A stretch of DNA of 64,000 nt from Lacrimispora algidixylanolytica (lineage in GTDB: Bacteria > Bacillota > Clostridia > Lachnospirales > Lachnospiraceae). Location of the stretch: positions 96,905 to 160,904 of the forward strand of contig NZ_MCIA01000001.1 of the NCBI RefSeq assembly GCF_003609635.1. The letters are read 5' to 3'. Positions 17,619 to 26,804 of the stretch are shown here, piece after piece (position 1 is the stretch's first letter; each line of letters starts with the position of its first letter). The translations under genes were made by a program, and so were the position numbers. The notes beneath the pieces are model-generated. The model searched no databases, was not told the origin of the DNA, and saw nothing but the letters and a program-made list of their open reading frames with translations.

Positions 17619-19061
17619 CTATTTTTTTCCGATTCCTGCCGTATTTAAAAGATACACAAACGCCTCCAGTCGAAACAGCCAGGAAAGACCTGCATAAACC
17701 AGAATCCCTACCAGTATCTGAACAATCAAAGTTAGAAACGTTCCTTCTATTATATACTGTACCCCATACACCGCAATCCCCATTGCAGCTGAGATTAGAA
17801 GGGATGGAGTTACATCCTTCCATTGCTCGTAAAAGCTGTAATTTAAAAGCTTCTTGTTGGGGTGCGCATTGATAAAGGTACAAATAAAATCCGTCACCGC
17901 CCGAAGAGCTACCATGGTGTAAATTCCAAAGGGGATACTAATAATTAAAGCGGTCACACTGACTGCCTTTTTAATGATTTCCAGCTTTAAAAATATTTCG
18001 CTTCTGCCTAAGGCATTAATCGCCTGTAAGTTCGCCACATGAAGAGGCCAGGTGGCGTAAGCAATGCAAAGCAGCCGCAACATAGGGACACAAGGAAGAT
18101 ACCGGTCTGTTAAAAGCAGCTTTACCATAGGCTCTGCCACAGCCATTAACCCAGCCATCATAGGAAATACAAGATAGGAACTGGTGACAATGGATCTGCG
18201 GACCATATTCTTCACCTTCTCCCTGTCATCTTGGCAGGCAGAAAAGGCAGGCAACATTACAGATTGAATGGCAGCCCCTAAGTTATTGGCAATCAAAGCT
18301 GGAAACTGGTTTCCCCTTGAGTATTGCCCCATCATAGCAGGATTATATATCTTTCCGATTACAAGTCCATAAACATTGGTAAATATGGTATCAATGAGAC
18401 CAGAACAAAGAATCTTCCAGCCATAAGAAAACAGCTCCCTTGCCTTTTGAACGGAAAACAAAAGTCTGGGACGCCATGATACTAGAACAGAAAGAGATAC
18501 CATTAAAAAGAAACTGTAAAAAAACTGCTGCATAGCAAGTGCCCATACCCCGTAACCCCGAAAAGCCATACCGACTCCAATTACGCCGGAGCCAAGGGCA
18601 GCCGAAATACTGGCGATGCAAAGTTTTCTAAATTCCATGGTTCTTGCAATGGCAGCAGACTGCACCGAGGTCACTGCACCGAAAAACAAGGTGACTGAAA
18701 GAGTGCGCAGGACCGGACGAAATAATGGTTGTCCATAAAATGTGGCAATGGCAGGTGCCGCAAAAAACAGTATCAAAAACAAAGCCAAGGCTATTCCAAA
18801 ACTAATATAGAATGCAGAGGAATAATCCTCCTCATCTACCTTCTGTTTCTGGATTAGAGAGGTGTTGAAACCGCTTTGAACAAATACGTTTCCAATGGTG
18901 ATAAATATCATAATGAGCATGACTTCCCCGGATTCTGCCGGTGTCAAAAGCCTGGCCAGCAGTATAGAAACAAGGAACTGGATGCCCTGTGTTCCCCCGT
19001 TTTCCATCACTTTCCAGAACAAACCGGAAAGGACTTTATTCTTTAAATTCTCCTCATACAT
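17619..19061 (-). CDS. Polysaccharide flippase (WzxC-like, second of two)
   Basis: MOP-superfamily membrane protein of 480 residues with about 14 helices. N-terminal features NKVLSGLFWKVMENGGTQGIQFLVSILLARLLTPAESG and the segment SALIQKQ-like TSLIQKQKVDEEDYSSAF match the WzxC/TuaB (Polysacc_synt_3) branch. The ATG at 19061 follows GAGGAGAAAAACC; eleven extra in-frame upstream codons lack a ribosome site. A promoter with an inverted repeat precedes it. Two different flippases in one cluster suggest two repeat units or two glycans. Confidence 0.88.
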   Translation of the reverse strand: MYEENLKNKVLSGLFWKVMENGGTQGIQFLVSILLARLLTPAESGEVMLIMIFITIGNVFVQSGFNTSLIQKQKVDEEDYSSAFYISFGIALALFLILFFAAPAIATFYGQPLFRPVLRTLSVTLFFGAVTSVQSAAIARTMEFRKLCIASISAALGSGVIGVGMAFRGYGVWALAMQQFFYSFFLMVSLSVLVSWRPRLLFSVQKARELFSYGWKILCSGLIDTIFTNVYGLVIGKIYNPAMMGQYSRGNQFPALIANNLGAAIQSVMLPAFSACQDDREKVKNMVRRSIVTSSYLVFPMMAGLMAVAEPMVKLLLTDRYLPCVPMLRLLCIAYATWPLHVANLQAINALGRSEIFLKLEIIKKAVSVTALIISIPFGIYTMVALRAVTDFICTFINAHPNKKLLNYSFYEQWKDVTPSLLISAAMGIAVYGVQYIIEGTFLTLIVQILVGILVYAGLSWLFRLEAFVYLLNTAGIGKK

Positions 19062-19097
19062 ACTGGTTTTTCTCCTCGTTTTACCAATTAACAATTC

Positions 19098-19132
19098 CGC
19101 CTTATTGTACTATATAAGGCATTAATTGTAAA
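19098..19132 (-). promoter_or_regulatory. Promoter with overlapping inverted repeat, second flippase operon
   Basis: Minus strand: TTTACA (19127-19132), 17-base spacer, TACAAT (19104-19109). A 7-bp inverted repeat GCCTTAT / ATAAGGC (19098-19119) brackets the -10, a placement expected for a repressor operator. Confidence 0.6.
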
Positions 19133-19211
19133 TCGTCTCTAGTATTTTGACCCTAATCATGTTAAACTATTTAAGATTATACTTAATTTTCTAGAATTTA
19201 GGAGGTTTTTC

Positions 19212-20648
19212 ATGATACGAAAACTGACATACGGTCTGGCAGCATTCTGCCTAACGGCTGTTCTAGTTTCGGGACATACTACTTATGCCTGGGCAGACGA
19301 AGAACGTGGACCCGGATTAAGAAATGGTGTCCCAATAAGTCAGAATGACCGTCAGACTGAGACCAAAGATCAAGGCAGTAAAGTGACAGAAGAAGCAGAA
19401 ACCGCTTTGGCAAATGCCGGTATCGGTATCGGAGCAGAAGCAGAAGGAAACGGTGAAGATGGTGTAGAGAACGAAGCTGCTAAAGCCGCTCAGGAAGCCT
19501 TAAAGGCTAATTTCCCTCGACTTCAGTCCACCGTTATGACAGGTGACAGCAACTGGTCACAGCCTTTTGTAAACGACGCGTGGATTACAAACAATGGGGA
19601 AGGCTTCCATGGAATGTCTACATTTCTCACCAATATCGTGGGCAATGTACTTTACCGGACTTATACCTCAAGTACAGGCTGGTCACCATGGGTTTTAAAT
19701 GGACAACAGACCACCAACTATCCTAACGATGTAAATATTGAAGCAGTACAGATGCGTTTCTCCGGTTATGTGAACAACCAGTTTGATGTTTATTATACGG
19801 CTAAGTTAGACGATGGATCCACAATGGGCTGGGCAAAGAACGGCACCACCACTGGAACCATGGGTACAGGCCACTACATTACAGGCTTTCGAATGGCCTT
19901 TTATACTAAGAATTCTGCATTCCCATATTCCACAGAAAAGCCACTGATCTCCGCCGTACCGGATGGAATTACCCAAGTAGAGGGTGGTCTTCGTTATACG
20001 AATGGTGACGGGTCCGCATTTACCGGCTGGGCATGGTCAGGCAACGAGAGATATTATTTCGTTGATTCCAATCCAGTTACTGGTTGGCAATACATAGACG
20101 GTTTTAAATACTATTTTGATGAGACTGGCAGAATGTTAACGGATTTAGAGCCAGTCATGGGGGCGAAAGGACCATTTTTGATCAGCATCAATAAGCAGAT
20201 GAACACCATGACTGTTTTTGCTAAGGATGGAAATAATGGATTTATCATTCCAGTAAAATCGTTCCTCACATCAACAGGACCGGACACTCCACTTGGAACA
20301 TATCAAACTCCAGAAAAATACCGCTGGAGAGATATGAATCACGGAATTTATACCCAGTATGCAACCCGCATCTGGAAAGGATTCCTGATCCATTCCATTC
20401 TCTACAGTCGCCCCAATGGCATGACACTTGACTCCAGTACCTATAATTATTTAAGCATTGCTGAGTCAGCAGGATGCATACGTCTTTTATCCGGAGATGC
20501 AAAATGGGTGTATGATCATTGCGCACTAGGTACCACGGTTACCATTTACAATTCTGTGATTCCAGGACCTTATGAGCGCCCGGCAATCGAGCAGATCATA
20601 CCAGATTCTCAGAACTGGGATCCTACTGATCCTAATATCGCACACTAA
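19212..20648 (+). CDS. L,D-transpeptidase (YkuD) with ChW-like and choline-binding-type repeats
   Basis: Exported cell-wall enzyme of 478 residues, predicted to make 3-3 peptidoglycan cross-links or attach proteins. Signal peptide about 1-28 (cleavage near AWA-DE), acidic/Ala-rich linker to about 100, a clostridial hydrophobic-W-like domain about 100-245 (VYYTAKLDDGSTMGW, GTGHYITGFRM), two aromatic wall-binding repeats about 255-315 (YYFVDSNPVTGW, KYYFDETGR), then the YkuD catalytic domain with His394 and the SAGCIRL motif with nucleophile Cys422 and Arg424. It is the only plus-strand gene in the glycan cluster. The ribosome site is AGGAGG. Confidence 0.92.
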   Translation: MIRKLTYGLAAFCLTAVLVSGHTTYAWADEERGPGLRNGVPISQNDRQTETKDQGSKVTEEAETALANAGIGIGAEAEGNGEDGVENEAAKAAQEALKANFPRLQSTVMTGDSNWSQPFVNDAWITNNGEGFHGMSTFLTNIVGNVLYRTYTSSTGWSPWVLNGQQTTNYPNDVNIEAVQMRFSGYVNNQFDVYYTAKLDDGSTMGWAKNGTTTGTMGTGHYITGFRMAFYTKNSAFPYSTEKPLISAVPDGITQVEGGLRYTNGDGSAFTGWAWSGNERYYFVDSNPVTGWQYIDGFKYYFDETGRMLTDLEPVMGAKGPFLISINKQMNTMTVFAKDGNNGFIIPVKSFLTSTGPDTPLGTYQTPEKYRWRDMNHGIYTQYATRIWKGFLIHSILYSRPNGMTLDSSTYNYLSIAESAGCIRLLSGDAKWVYDHCALGTTVTIYNSVIPGPYERPAIEQIIPDSQNWDPTDPNIAH

Positions 20649-20667
20649 TACATAGTTGATTTTATAG

Positions 20668-20709
20668 AAACAAGGGCAGAAGCTTATGACTAAGCTTCTG
20701 CCCTTGTTT
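20668..20709. terminator. Bidirectional terminator between L,D-transpeptidase and glycosyltransferase
   Basis: A perfect 19-bp inverted repeat (arms 20668-20686 and 20691-20709, loop TGAC) with A/T runs on both sides lies between convergent genes. Confidence 0.92.
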
Positions 20710-20744
20710 TTATATCTGAATTTATGTTTCCCATCTCACTTCTT

Positions 20745-21728
20745 TTAGCTATGGTATTTTCTTCTTAAGAATTCGTAGAGTCCTGGAAATCTGTGCTCTA
20801 ACTGGATAAAGAACCGGGTTCTTTTCGTCAGCTCCTTATAATATCTCCTGTACTCCGGATTCAAGATCTCCTTAAACTGCCTGGTATTGACCATGGTATG
20901 GTAATAAGTTCTTCTATCCGCACTTTTAATGGCTTCCCGAAGCCGTCCTCCGGTTGCAACATCATACTCTTCGTAAACCTTTTTCATACGCTCATAATAG
21001 GTCTTCTGTTTATTTTCATAGTCACCGCTTTTTCCCTCCACAGTCCAGGAACCAGCAACACCCACCCGGTATGCACTCATTGGCTCATCAAAGTAGTAAC
21101 CGTATCCTACACTTGCTGCAATCATCTGGATGGGGGTATCCCCTACGGGACAATCCACATAATAATCAGGAAGTTCCTTAACGAGGCGTGATGGAAATGC
21201 CATGGCGGACATGGCGTATCCAGAAGACTTATCCACAATCTCTTCCGGAGATATGACCTTGTTTCCACAATATGGACGCATCTTTCCCTCAGTTACCGCT
21301 TTTCCAACCAAATGGATCTTGGCGCTATGAATGCAAAGAGTACATTCTGGATGGGCTTCCATATAATCTACCTGTTTTTGCATCTTATCTGGCGAGACCC
21401 AGTAATCATCTCCGTCACACATGAAGATATATTTCCCTCTTGCCCTTGGAAAATTAAAAGCACCGCTGATGTTGTCTATCCCTTGAGAATACTGGTTTTC
21501 TGTCTGAATCAGAGGCAATACCTTACCAGGATACTTTTTTTCGTATTCTTTTAAGATTTCACCAGTCCCATCCGTAGATGCATCATCGTGTACCAGAATT
21601 TCGAATTCAAAGTCTGTTTTTTGCATCAAAAAGCTATCCAGAGCCTGACGGATATAATCCTTGTGATTAAATGTGACGCAGTTCACACTTACCATAATAT
21701 TAGAATCAGTCATTCCGTTCATACTCAT
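20745..21728 (-). CDS. Family 2 glycosyltransferase
   Basis: GT-A enzyme of 327 residues with VSVNCVTFNHKDYIRQALDSFLMQ, HDDASTDGTGEI and MCDGDDYWVSPDK (metal-binding DGDD). The last is the variant seen in many capsule and teichoic-acid transferases. The ATG at 21728 forms an ATGA overlap with the ATP-grasp gene stop; two further in-frame ATGs follow within six codons. Donor and acceptor unknown. Confidence 0.85.
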   Translation of the reverse strand: MSMNGMTDSNIMVSVNCVTFNHKDYIRQALDSFLMQKTDFEFEILVHDDASTDGTGEILKEYEKKYPGKVLPLIQTENQYSQGIDNISGAFNFPRARGKYIFMCDGDDYWVSPDKMQKQVDYMEAHPECTLCIHSAKIHLVGKAVTEGKMRPYCGNKVISPEEIVDKSSGYAMSAMAFPSRLVKELPDYYVDCPVGDTPIQMIAASVGYGYYFDEPMSAYRVGVAGSWTVEGKSGDYENKQKTYYERMKKVYEEYDVATGGRLREAIKSADRRTYYHTMVNTRQFKEILNPEYRRYYKELTKRTRFFIQLEHRFPGLYEFLRRKYHS

Positions 21729-22705
21729 TCGCCTTCTTTCTCCACGATCTTTGTAATATATTCCTCATATTTCCTGGCTACATACATGCTTGTGATTCCT
21801 TGAAATGGTTCGATCTTCTCTCCGGTAAAGCATCTTATGTGGTTGGTAACGCAATCATATCCTGCCAGACAGGAAAACTCCACACCACCTGAAAAACGGG
21901 GATTGCATTCCAGCATACGATAAATTCCATCTTCCCCTTCAATAAATTCAAAATTTACACAGCCGTTTATGTTTAATGCCTCTGCGATCTCCCTGCATAT
22001 GGCCTCTAGAGTATCATTAGAAAATACAAGTACTGAAGTTCCTGCGCCATTGCCTGTCCGCAAAAGTTCTTTTCTGCAGATTACCGCGCATTCACCCGTT
22101 GTTTCCTGGCGAACCACATCCACTGTGATAATGCTTCCTTTATAAAAAGGTTGTACCACAAATTCTTCTGCTTCACAAAAGGTGAGAAGACTCTTCATCT
22201 CTTCAATAGAAGAAACATAGTGAAGTCCCTGACTGCTTCTTCCATTATAAGGTTTTACAACAGCAGGATAAGGAATTGCCTCAATATCAGCGTCTAAAAG
22301 ATTTACCGTTTCAATGGGATTCCCCAATCCTTTTTCTAAGAGGAAAGAGCTCATTTTTCTTTTGTCCCTGCATAAGAGCATGGTCTCCTCACCAGAAAGG
22401 CAAAGAGTTATGGAATGTGCTATTAATTCCTCTCTATGACGGTTCCATACATCTGCTTCCACATCAGTCAACACAATGATGGCATCAACTTTTTCTCCAT
22501 CACAAATGGAAAGCATTTGGCTCACATAAGAACTTTCTTGTGTTGCATAAGGAACCTGATAGAAAGAGTCTGTACTTTTTGCATCAGCAATCCACTCAGC
22601 GGGATAGATATCACAGCCTATGACCCGAATCCCATTGTTTTTTAGATTTTTTATTACTATATCCGCAGAAAATGATCCAATTGCGGTTACCAGTGCTGTC
22701 TTCAT
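21725..22705 (-). CDS. ATP-grasp carboxylate-amine/thiol ligase-like protein
   Basis: The 326-residue cytoplasmic protein has an N-terminal pre-ATP-grasp Rossmann part (ALVTAIGSFSADIVIKNLKNNG) and an ATP-grasp fold with PYPAVVKPYNGRSSQG, FVVQPFYKGSIITVDV and the magnesium-binding NFEFIEGEDGIYRMLECNPRFSGG. This matches carbamoyl-phosphate-synthase-like ATP-grasp proteins in glycan loci. It could attach an amino acid or other group to a sugar. Coupled to the downstream glycosyltransferase. The ribosome site is AGGAGG. Confidence 0.82.
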   Translation of the reverse strand: MKTALVTAIGSFSADIVIKNLKNNGIRVIGCDIYPAEWIADAKSTDSFYQVPYATQESSYVSQMLSICDGEKVDAIIVLTDVEADVWNRHREELIAHSITLCLSGEETMLLCRDKRKMSSFLLEKGLGNPIETVNLLDADIEAIPYPAVVKPYNGRSSQGLHYVSSIEEMKSLLTFCEAEEFVVQPFYKGSIITVDVVRQETTGECAVICRKELLRTGNGAGTSVLVFSNDTLEAICREIAEALNINGCVNFEFIEGEDGIYRMLECNPRFSGGVEFSCLAGYDCVTNHIRCFTGEKIEPFQGITSMYVARKYEEYITKIVEKEGE

Positions 22706-22745
22706 CCGTTCCTCCTAATTGGTTCTTATGAAAAAGAGCCTTTCT

Positions 22746-23855
22746 TTATCTTAGTTCCAAAATAACATCACAAATACGATCTACTTCTTCCAGCGAGAGA
22801 TCTGCATACAACGGAAGAGTCAGTACGTTATCTGCCGCCCATTTTGCATGGGGAAGGCTGATCTCCTGAAACTGTTCCCGGTAGCAATCAAAGTCTGTAA
22901 TCAAAGGGTAGAAATACTTTCTCGCGAAAACATGATGAGCTGCCAAACATTCATACACCTCATTGCGTGACTTAGTAAATCCGTCAAAAATAACAGGGAA
23001 ATAAGCATAATTTAACCGTATGCCTTCTTTTTCCTGGTTTAAGCGAATTCCGGGAATTCCAGTAAGACGCTCTTTGTAACGTTCTACCACATGCCTTCGC
23101 TTTTCTATGTTTTCTTCTACATGTCTTAAGTTGCAGATCCCCATGGCAGCCTGAAATTCATTCATCTTCGCATTTCCGCCCACATATTCCACGGATTCTT
23201 TTCCTGTAATCCCGAAGTTTTTTAAGTAATTTAAAAGAACTTCCAGGGAAGGATCTGAAAAGGTGACAGCACCACCTTCAATGGTATTAAATACTTTTGT
23301 GGCATGAAAACTGAACATGGAAGCATCTCCAAAAGTTCCGATTCCTCTCCCATTTACCTCTACTCCAAAGGCATGAGCCGCATCGTATATAACTTTTAGC
23401 TTATGCTTTTTGGCTATTTTTTCAATTTTTTCTACGTCGCAAACATTACCATATACATGCACCGGAAGAATAGCTGTGGTCTTAGGGGTAATGAGTTCCT
23501 CGATACGGTCCGGATCCATGGTATAATCCTCTTTTCTGATATCACAGAAAACAGGAGTTAAATTATTTCTCATAATGGCGTGAGTGGTGGAAGCAAAGGA
23601 AAATGGAGTGGTTATTACCTCTCCGGAAAGATTCATGGCCTGAAGTGTCATCTCCAAAGCCATATGTCCATTGACAAACAAAAGAAGGTTGGATGCCTTT
23701 AAGTAGGCTTTCAGCTGCTCTTTTAAGCGGTCATGAAATTCTCCCATATTGGTCATCCAGGCAGTGTCCCAGATGGGTTTTATCTCTTCTATAAACTCCT
23801 CGTAGGAAGGCATAGATGCTTTCGTCACTAATATTTCTTTTTCTTCCGGTATCAT
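22746..23855 (-). CDS. DegT/DnrJ/EryC1/StrS-family sugar aminotransferase
   Basis: PLP enzyme of 369 residues that aminates a nucleotide-linked keto sugar. VIYDAAHAFGVEVNG and the PLP lysine in FSFHATKVFNT (Lys187) are visible, followed by EGGAV. VNGHMALEMTLQAM near residue 62 binds the cofactor phosphate in this family. The product sugar is unknown; the ketosugar source (RmlB-like dehydratase) is not in the window. Same strand and close spacing with the ATP-grasp gene suggests the amino group may be further acylated by it; this is inferred. Confidence 0.9.
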   Translation of the reverse strand: MIPEEKEILVTKASMPSYEEFIEEIKPIWDTAWMTNMGEFHDRLKEQLKAYLKASNLLLFVNGHMALEMTLQAMNLSGEVITTPFSFASTTHAIMRNNLTPVFCDIRKEDYTMDPDRIEELITPKTTAILPVHVYGNVCDVEKIEKIAKKHKLKVIYDAAHAFGVEVNGRGIGTFGDASMFSFHATKVFNTIEGGAVTFSDPSLEVLLNYLKNFGITGKESVEYVGGNAKMNEFQAAMGICNLRHVEENIEKRRHVVERYKERLTGIPGIRLNQEKEGIRLNYAYFPVIFDGFTKSRNEVYECLAAHHVFARKYFYPLITDFDCYREQFQEISLPHAKWAADNVLTLPLYADLSLEEVDRICDVILELR

Positions 23856-23895
23856 AATTATTCATTTCCTCCGTATTCCATTGCTACAAAAGCAT

Positions 23896-24816
23896 TCAGA
23901 TGGAAAGCATCTGACCGAACGTTCTTATGACGGTGCTTTTATAAAATTTGTATTTTAAGATGATTCTCACTTTATTCAAACGGCTCCTATTTGGAAGTTG
24001 AACGAATTGTTCCAGGGCTTCTCTCTTTTCTTCGTCCATTTCCTTGCCGTAATGATTTAAGAATGATCTAGCCTGTAAAAACATCTTTCGGTACTGTTCC
24101 TTACTCCGCTCTTTTTTGGTCAACCGGTTTACATACTGTTCCAAACCGCCCTTAGAGCCCACTTGATTGCCCCCATGCTGCCGGTAAAGCAGCAATGGTC
24201 TGTCAACATAAGAGATTTTCCCGAAGCAACTAGCCAAAAGTCCAAGCCACCAGTCGTGCATCATGCATTGTTTTGGCAGATAGGAAAAGAAGGGGAGAAA
24301 GCTACGATTGATCATAATCGTATTTCCCGTTATGTTGTTCTCAACTAGGTAGTGGGTAAATCGGTTATCATAGACCGCAATTTTTTGAAACTTTGCCATT
24401 GATGGATGACGAATGGTCCCCTTCTCGTCTGTCACGGATAGGTCTCCGTGAACCAAAAGAGGCAGGTCCTTGCCCCACTGGCTTTCCAGACGTCTCATCT
24501 CGTTTAACGTGACCTCTACCTTATCAGATAGCCAGACATCATCTTGGTCACAGAGCATGACATAATCATCATCTACGGAACTTAATAGGCGAAAAAAATT
24601 GTTTTGAGGGCTGCCAGATGGTTTTAAATGAATGAGGCTTTGAATCTGCTCCGAATACTTTTTTTTATATTCATTTATAATCTCAGGGGTTCGATCCGTG
24701 GATTGATCATCAGAGATTAAGATGCTAAGCTTTTTATGGGTCTGGTTTAGTAAAGAATCCAACTGCTGCCGAATGTAAGCCTCTCCATTGTAGGTTGCCA
24801 TAAGAATGGTTACCAT
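23896..24816 (-). CDS. Family 2 glycosyltransferase (rhamnosyl/galactosyl type)
   Basis: The 306-residue GT-A enzyme begins MVTILMATYNGEAYIRQQLDSLLNQTH and has ISDDQSTDRTPEI and MLCDQDDVWLSDK, the DQDDVW variant typical of rhamnosyltransferases and capsule transferases. HGDLSVTDE and the MHDWWLGLLA segment near residue 187 fit the same subfamily. The ribosome site is AAAGGAGG. Specific sugar unknown. Confidence 0.87.
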   Translation of the reverse strand: MVTILMATYNGEAYIRQQLDSLLNQTHKKLSILISDDQSTDRTPEIINEYKKKYSEQIQSLIHLKPSGSPQNNFFRLLSSVDDDYVMLCDQDDVWLSDKVEVTLNEMRRLESQWGKDLPLLVHGDLSVTDEKGTIRHPSMAKFQKIAVYDNRFTHYLVENNITGNTIMINRSFLPFFSYLPKQCMMHDWWLGLLASCFGKISYVDRPLLLYRQHGGNQVGSKGGLEQYVNRLTKKERSKEQYRKMFLQARSFLNHYGKEMDEEKREALEQFVQLPNRSRLNKVRIILKYKFYKSTVIRTFGQMLSI

Positions 24817-24851
24817 GATTTAGGCCTCCTTTCCCTTAAAGAAGGGACTGG

Positions 24852-25724
24852 CTACCAGGACAGTCCCAAGATTTTTGTTAAAAACCAAATCTCAACCATC
24901 AAAAAGCCAAGGAAGCCCCTGGCTAATAATTCTTCCAATGGATTGATTTTTAAATACGCTTTATAATAATGAAGTTTGCTTTCATGAAGAATGGCCTGCT
25001 TCCTTAAAATTGATTTCACGCTTTTATCAATGGATACGGAATGGAGATGGACATAGGATTCCCCAAGAAGAAGTAAGGTTCGATATCCTTTTTCCTTTAG
25101 CTGATAGCCAAGAATCTTTTCTTCATAATAAAGAAAGACCTTCTCATCGTAAAGGCCACATTCCATCAATGCCTTAGCATCCGCTAGAAATAAGGAACCA
25201 AGGACCGCATCCACAAAGGCATGTCCCTTTTCCCCCTTAAGCTCTGGCCTATCATTGAGCCAACGCTGAAACAATCGTCTTGTGATCAATCCCGTATCTA
25301 ACAGGTCTAAAAAAACACCATGAAGCCTCCAGCTTGATAAAGCCACAGCACCAGTTCGGTCTTTGGTAACCGCTGCGGCCACCGCCAGGCGATCTGTTTT
25401 TTGAAATGCCTCTTTCATGGCTATGATACAATCTTCCGTGACCATAACATCTGGATTGGCGATCAAGACGTGACTGGCATGAAGGGTATCATAAGCATAG
25501 CGAATTCCAAGGTTATTGCCACTTCCATACCCTCCATTTACAGGAGAAATGAGAAAGTGAACCTTTTCATCCTTCAGCTCCTGGAGGTCAGATACGGAAT
25601 CATCACTGGAATGGTTGTCCACCACTACAATGGAATCCAGACATTCATAATCCTTTATGGCAGACACCAGACTTATGGTGGTCTTGGCATCGTTATAGTT
25701 TAGGATAATACAGCTTATATTCAT
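24852..25724 (-). CDS. Family 2 glycosyltransferase
   Basis: The 290-residue protein begins MNISCIILNYNDAKTTISLVSAI and has VVDNHSSDDS, the GGYGSGNNLGIRYA loop and ANPDVMV (metal-binding region), with FLYYEEKILGYQLKEKGYR in the acceptor part. This pattern matches the WcaA/RfbF-like rhamnosyl/galactofuranosyl-transferase group. With glf just upstream in the cluster a galactofuranose donor is possible, but that is inference. The C-terminus (about 262-290) is hydrophobic and may be a membrane anchor. Confidence 0.86.
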   Translation of the reverse strand: MNISCIILNYNDAKTTISLVSAIKDYECLDSIVVVDNHSSDDSVSDLQELKDEKVHFLISPVNGGYGSGNNLGIRYAYDTLHASHVLIANPDVMVTEDCIIAMKEAFQKTDRLAVAAAVTKDRTGAVALSSWRLHGVFLDLLDTGLITRRLFQRWLNDRPELKGEKGHAFVDAVLGSLFLADAKALMECGLYDEKVFLYYEEKILGYQLKEKGYRTLLLLGESYVHLHSVSIDKSVKSILRKQAILHESKLHYYKAYLKINPLEELLARGFLGFLMVEIWFLTKILGLSW

Positions 25725-25733
25725 ATCCGCTCC

Positions 25734-26711
25734 TTAAGAATCTTTCCTGGAATTAATCACCTTCATGCCAAAATGGCGGCTGACCATATCCCGGATGGGC
25801 GGACATAAAAAGGTGGCGTAATCCATGAGGTGGTATATCACCATATAGAGGTAACTCCCCTCTTCCTTCTTCGTGCCTGCCCAGGGGGTCAGGGAAAGGT
25901 AATGATCATACACCTTCCGGTAATGATTTAAATTCCCCCTCTTCCATGGTCTTTCATCTCCCATATAATGAAGAATCACAGGATGCTTTTTTGCCTCCTG
26001 AAACGACTTTTTTGTGATGGTTTGATACACGGGGGAAAGCTTAGCCAGATGACTGTAACGGAAATACCGGTAGTTGGTAAAGAAATTATACCGTGGCGGC
26101 AAAGGTTTGATTCTTCCTTTTAACGCTCCGTTTATAGTATCCTGATCTCCGGCAAATAGCTTTCCTCCTCTGGAAGAATAAAAATCCAGTAACAACTTCT
26201 GGGCCTGTTCCTTCCGCCACCGATTTAAATCAATCAAAAGTACACCGGAGTTAAAGTAAGGTTCCTCCGGCGAAAGTCCAATGGATTCTTTCACAGCAGG
26301 GTATATGGTAGGTTCCATTACAGCGCCCACCATATTTGACTCAAGGTTCATTTCCCACAATCGCTTTAAGGAAGCGTTTACTACGGTGTCACAGTCTAAA
26401 TAAAGCACCCGTTCCTCTGTTTCCGGCAGTACCTCTCCCACAAACAGACGAGCCATGATACTTAAATCAAAGCCGCCTGTATCAACTTCATAGCTAAAAC
26501 GTTCTTTTAAGTCTCCAAGCTCAATCACAATAACTTCACGTTCAAATTGGGCTCCAATCTCAATTAGACGGTTTTTATTCTCTTCGGATAATCCCATGGA
26601 CAAGATATATAAGTAAATCTTATCTGCCTCTTTGTTATGCTCCAAAAGAGAATAAAGGGATACCGCGAGATGCCTGGCATAGCCGTCATTGGAAGCGTAT
26701 ACAACATTCAT
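25734..26711 (-). CDS. Family 8 glycosyltransferase (general stress protein A / LgtC-like)
   Basis: Retaining glycosyltransferase of 325 residues with VVYASNDGYARHLAVSLYSLLEHN, the metal-binding DxD in RVLYLDCDTVVN (about residues 100-107), YFNSGVLLIDLNRWR and FAGDQDTINGAL, then HYMGDERPWK. All are GT8 landmarks (galactosyl- or glucosyl-transferases using UDP-sugars). A short C-terminal hydrophobic region may dock it on the membrane. It has its own promoter and starts a run of five or more minus-strand genes. Confidence 0.9.
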   Translation of the reverse strand: MNVVYASNDGYARHLAVSLYSLLEHNKEADKIYLYILSMGLSEENKNRLIEIGAQFEREVIVIELGDLKERFSYEVDTGGFDLSIMARLFVGEVLPETEERVLYLDCDTVVNASLKRLWEMNLESNMVGAVMEPTIYPAVKESIGLSPEEPYFNSGVLLIDLNRWRKEQAQKLLLDFYSSRGGKLFAGDQDTINGALKGRIKPLPPRYNFFTNYRYFRYSHLAKLSPVYQTITKKSFQEAKKHPVILHYMGDERPWKRGNLNHYRKVYDHYLSLTPWAGTKKEEGSYLYMVIYHLMDYATFLCPPIRDMVSRHFGMKVINSRKDS

Positions 26712-26757
26712 GAAAATCCCCCGTCCTGTACCTGTTTGGTCCCTTTAGTTCCGTAGT

Positions 26758-26786
26758 ATTGTACTATATCTTATAGGAAAAGTAAA
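26758..26786 (-). promoter_or_regulatory. Promoter of the GT8-led glycan operon
   Basis: Minus strand TTTACT (26781-26786), 17-base spacer, TACAAT (26758-26763). The -10 neighbourhood ATATAGTACAATA is shared with the second flippase promoter near 19104. Confidence 0.6.
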
Positions 26787-26804
26787 CAACCTGAGACCTC
26801 CGGG

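Noticed and set aside
17572..17883. Minus-strand 103-codon ORF overlapping the second flippase
   Set aside because: Frame-shifted shadow of the flippase 3' end.
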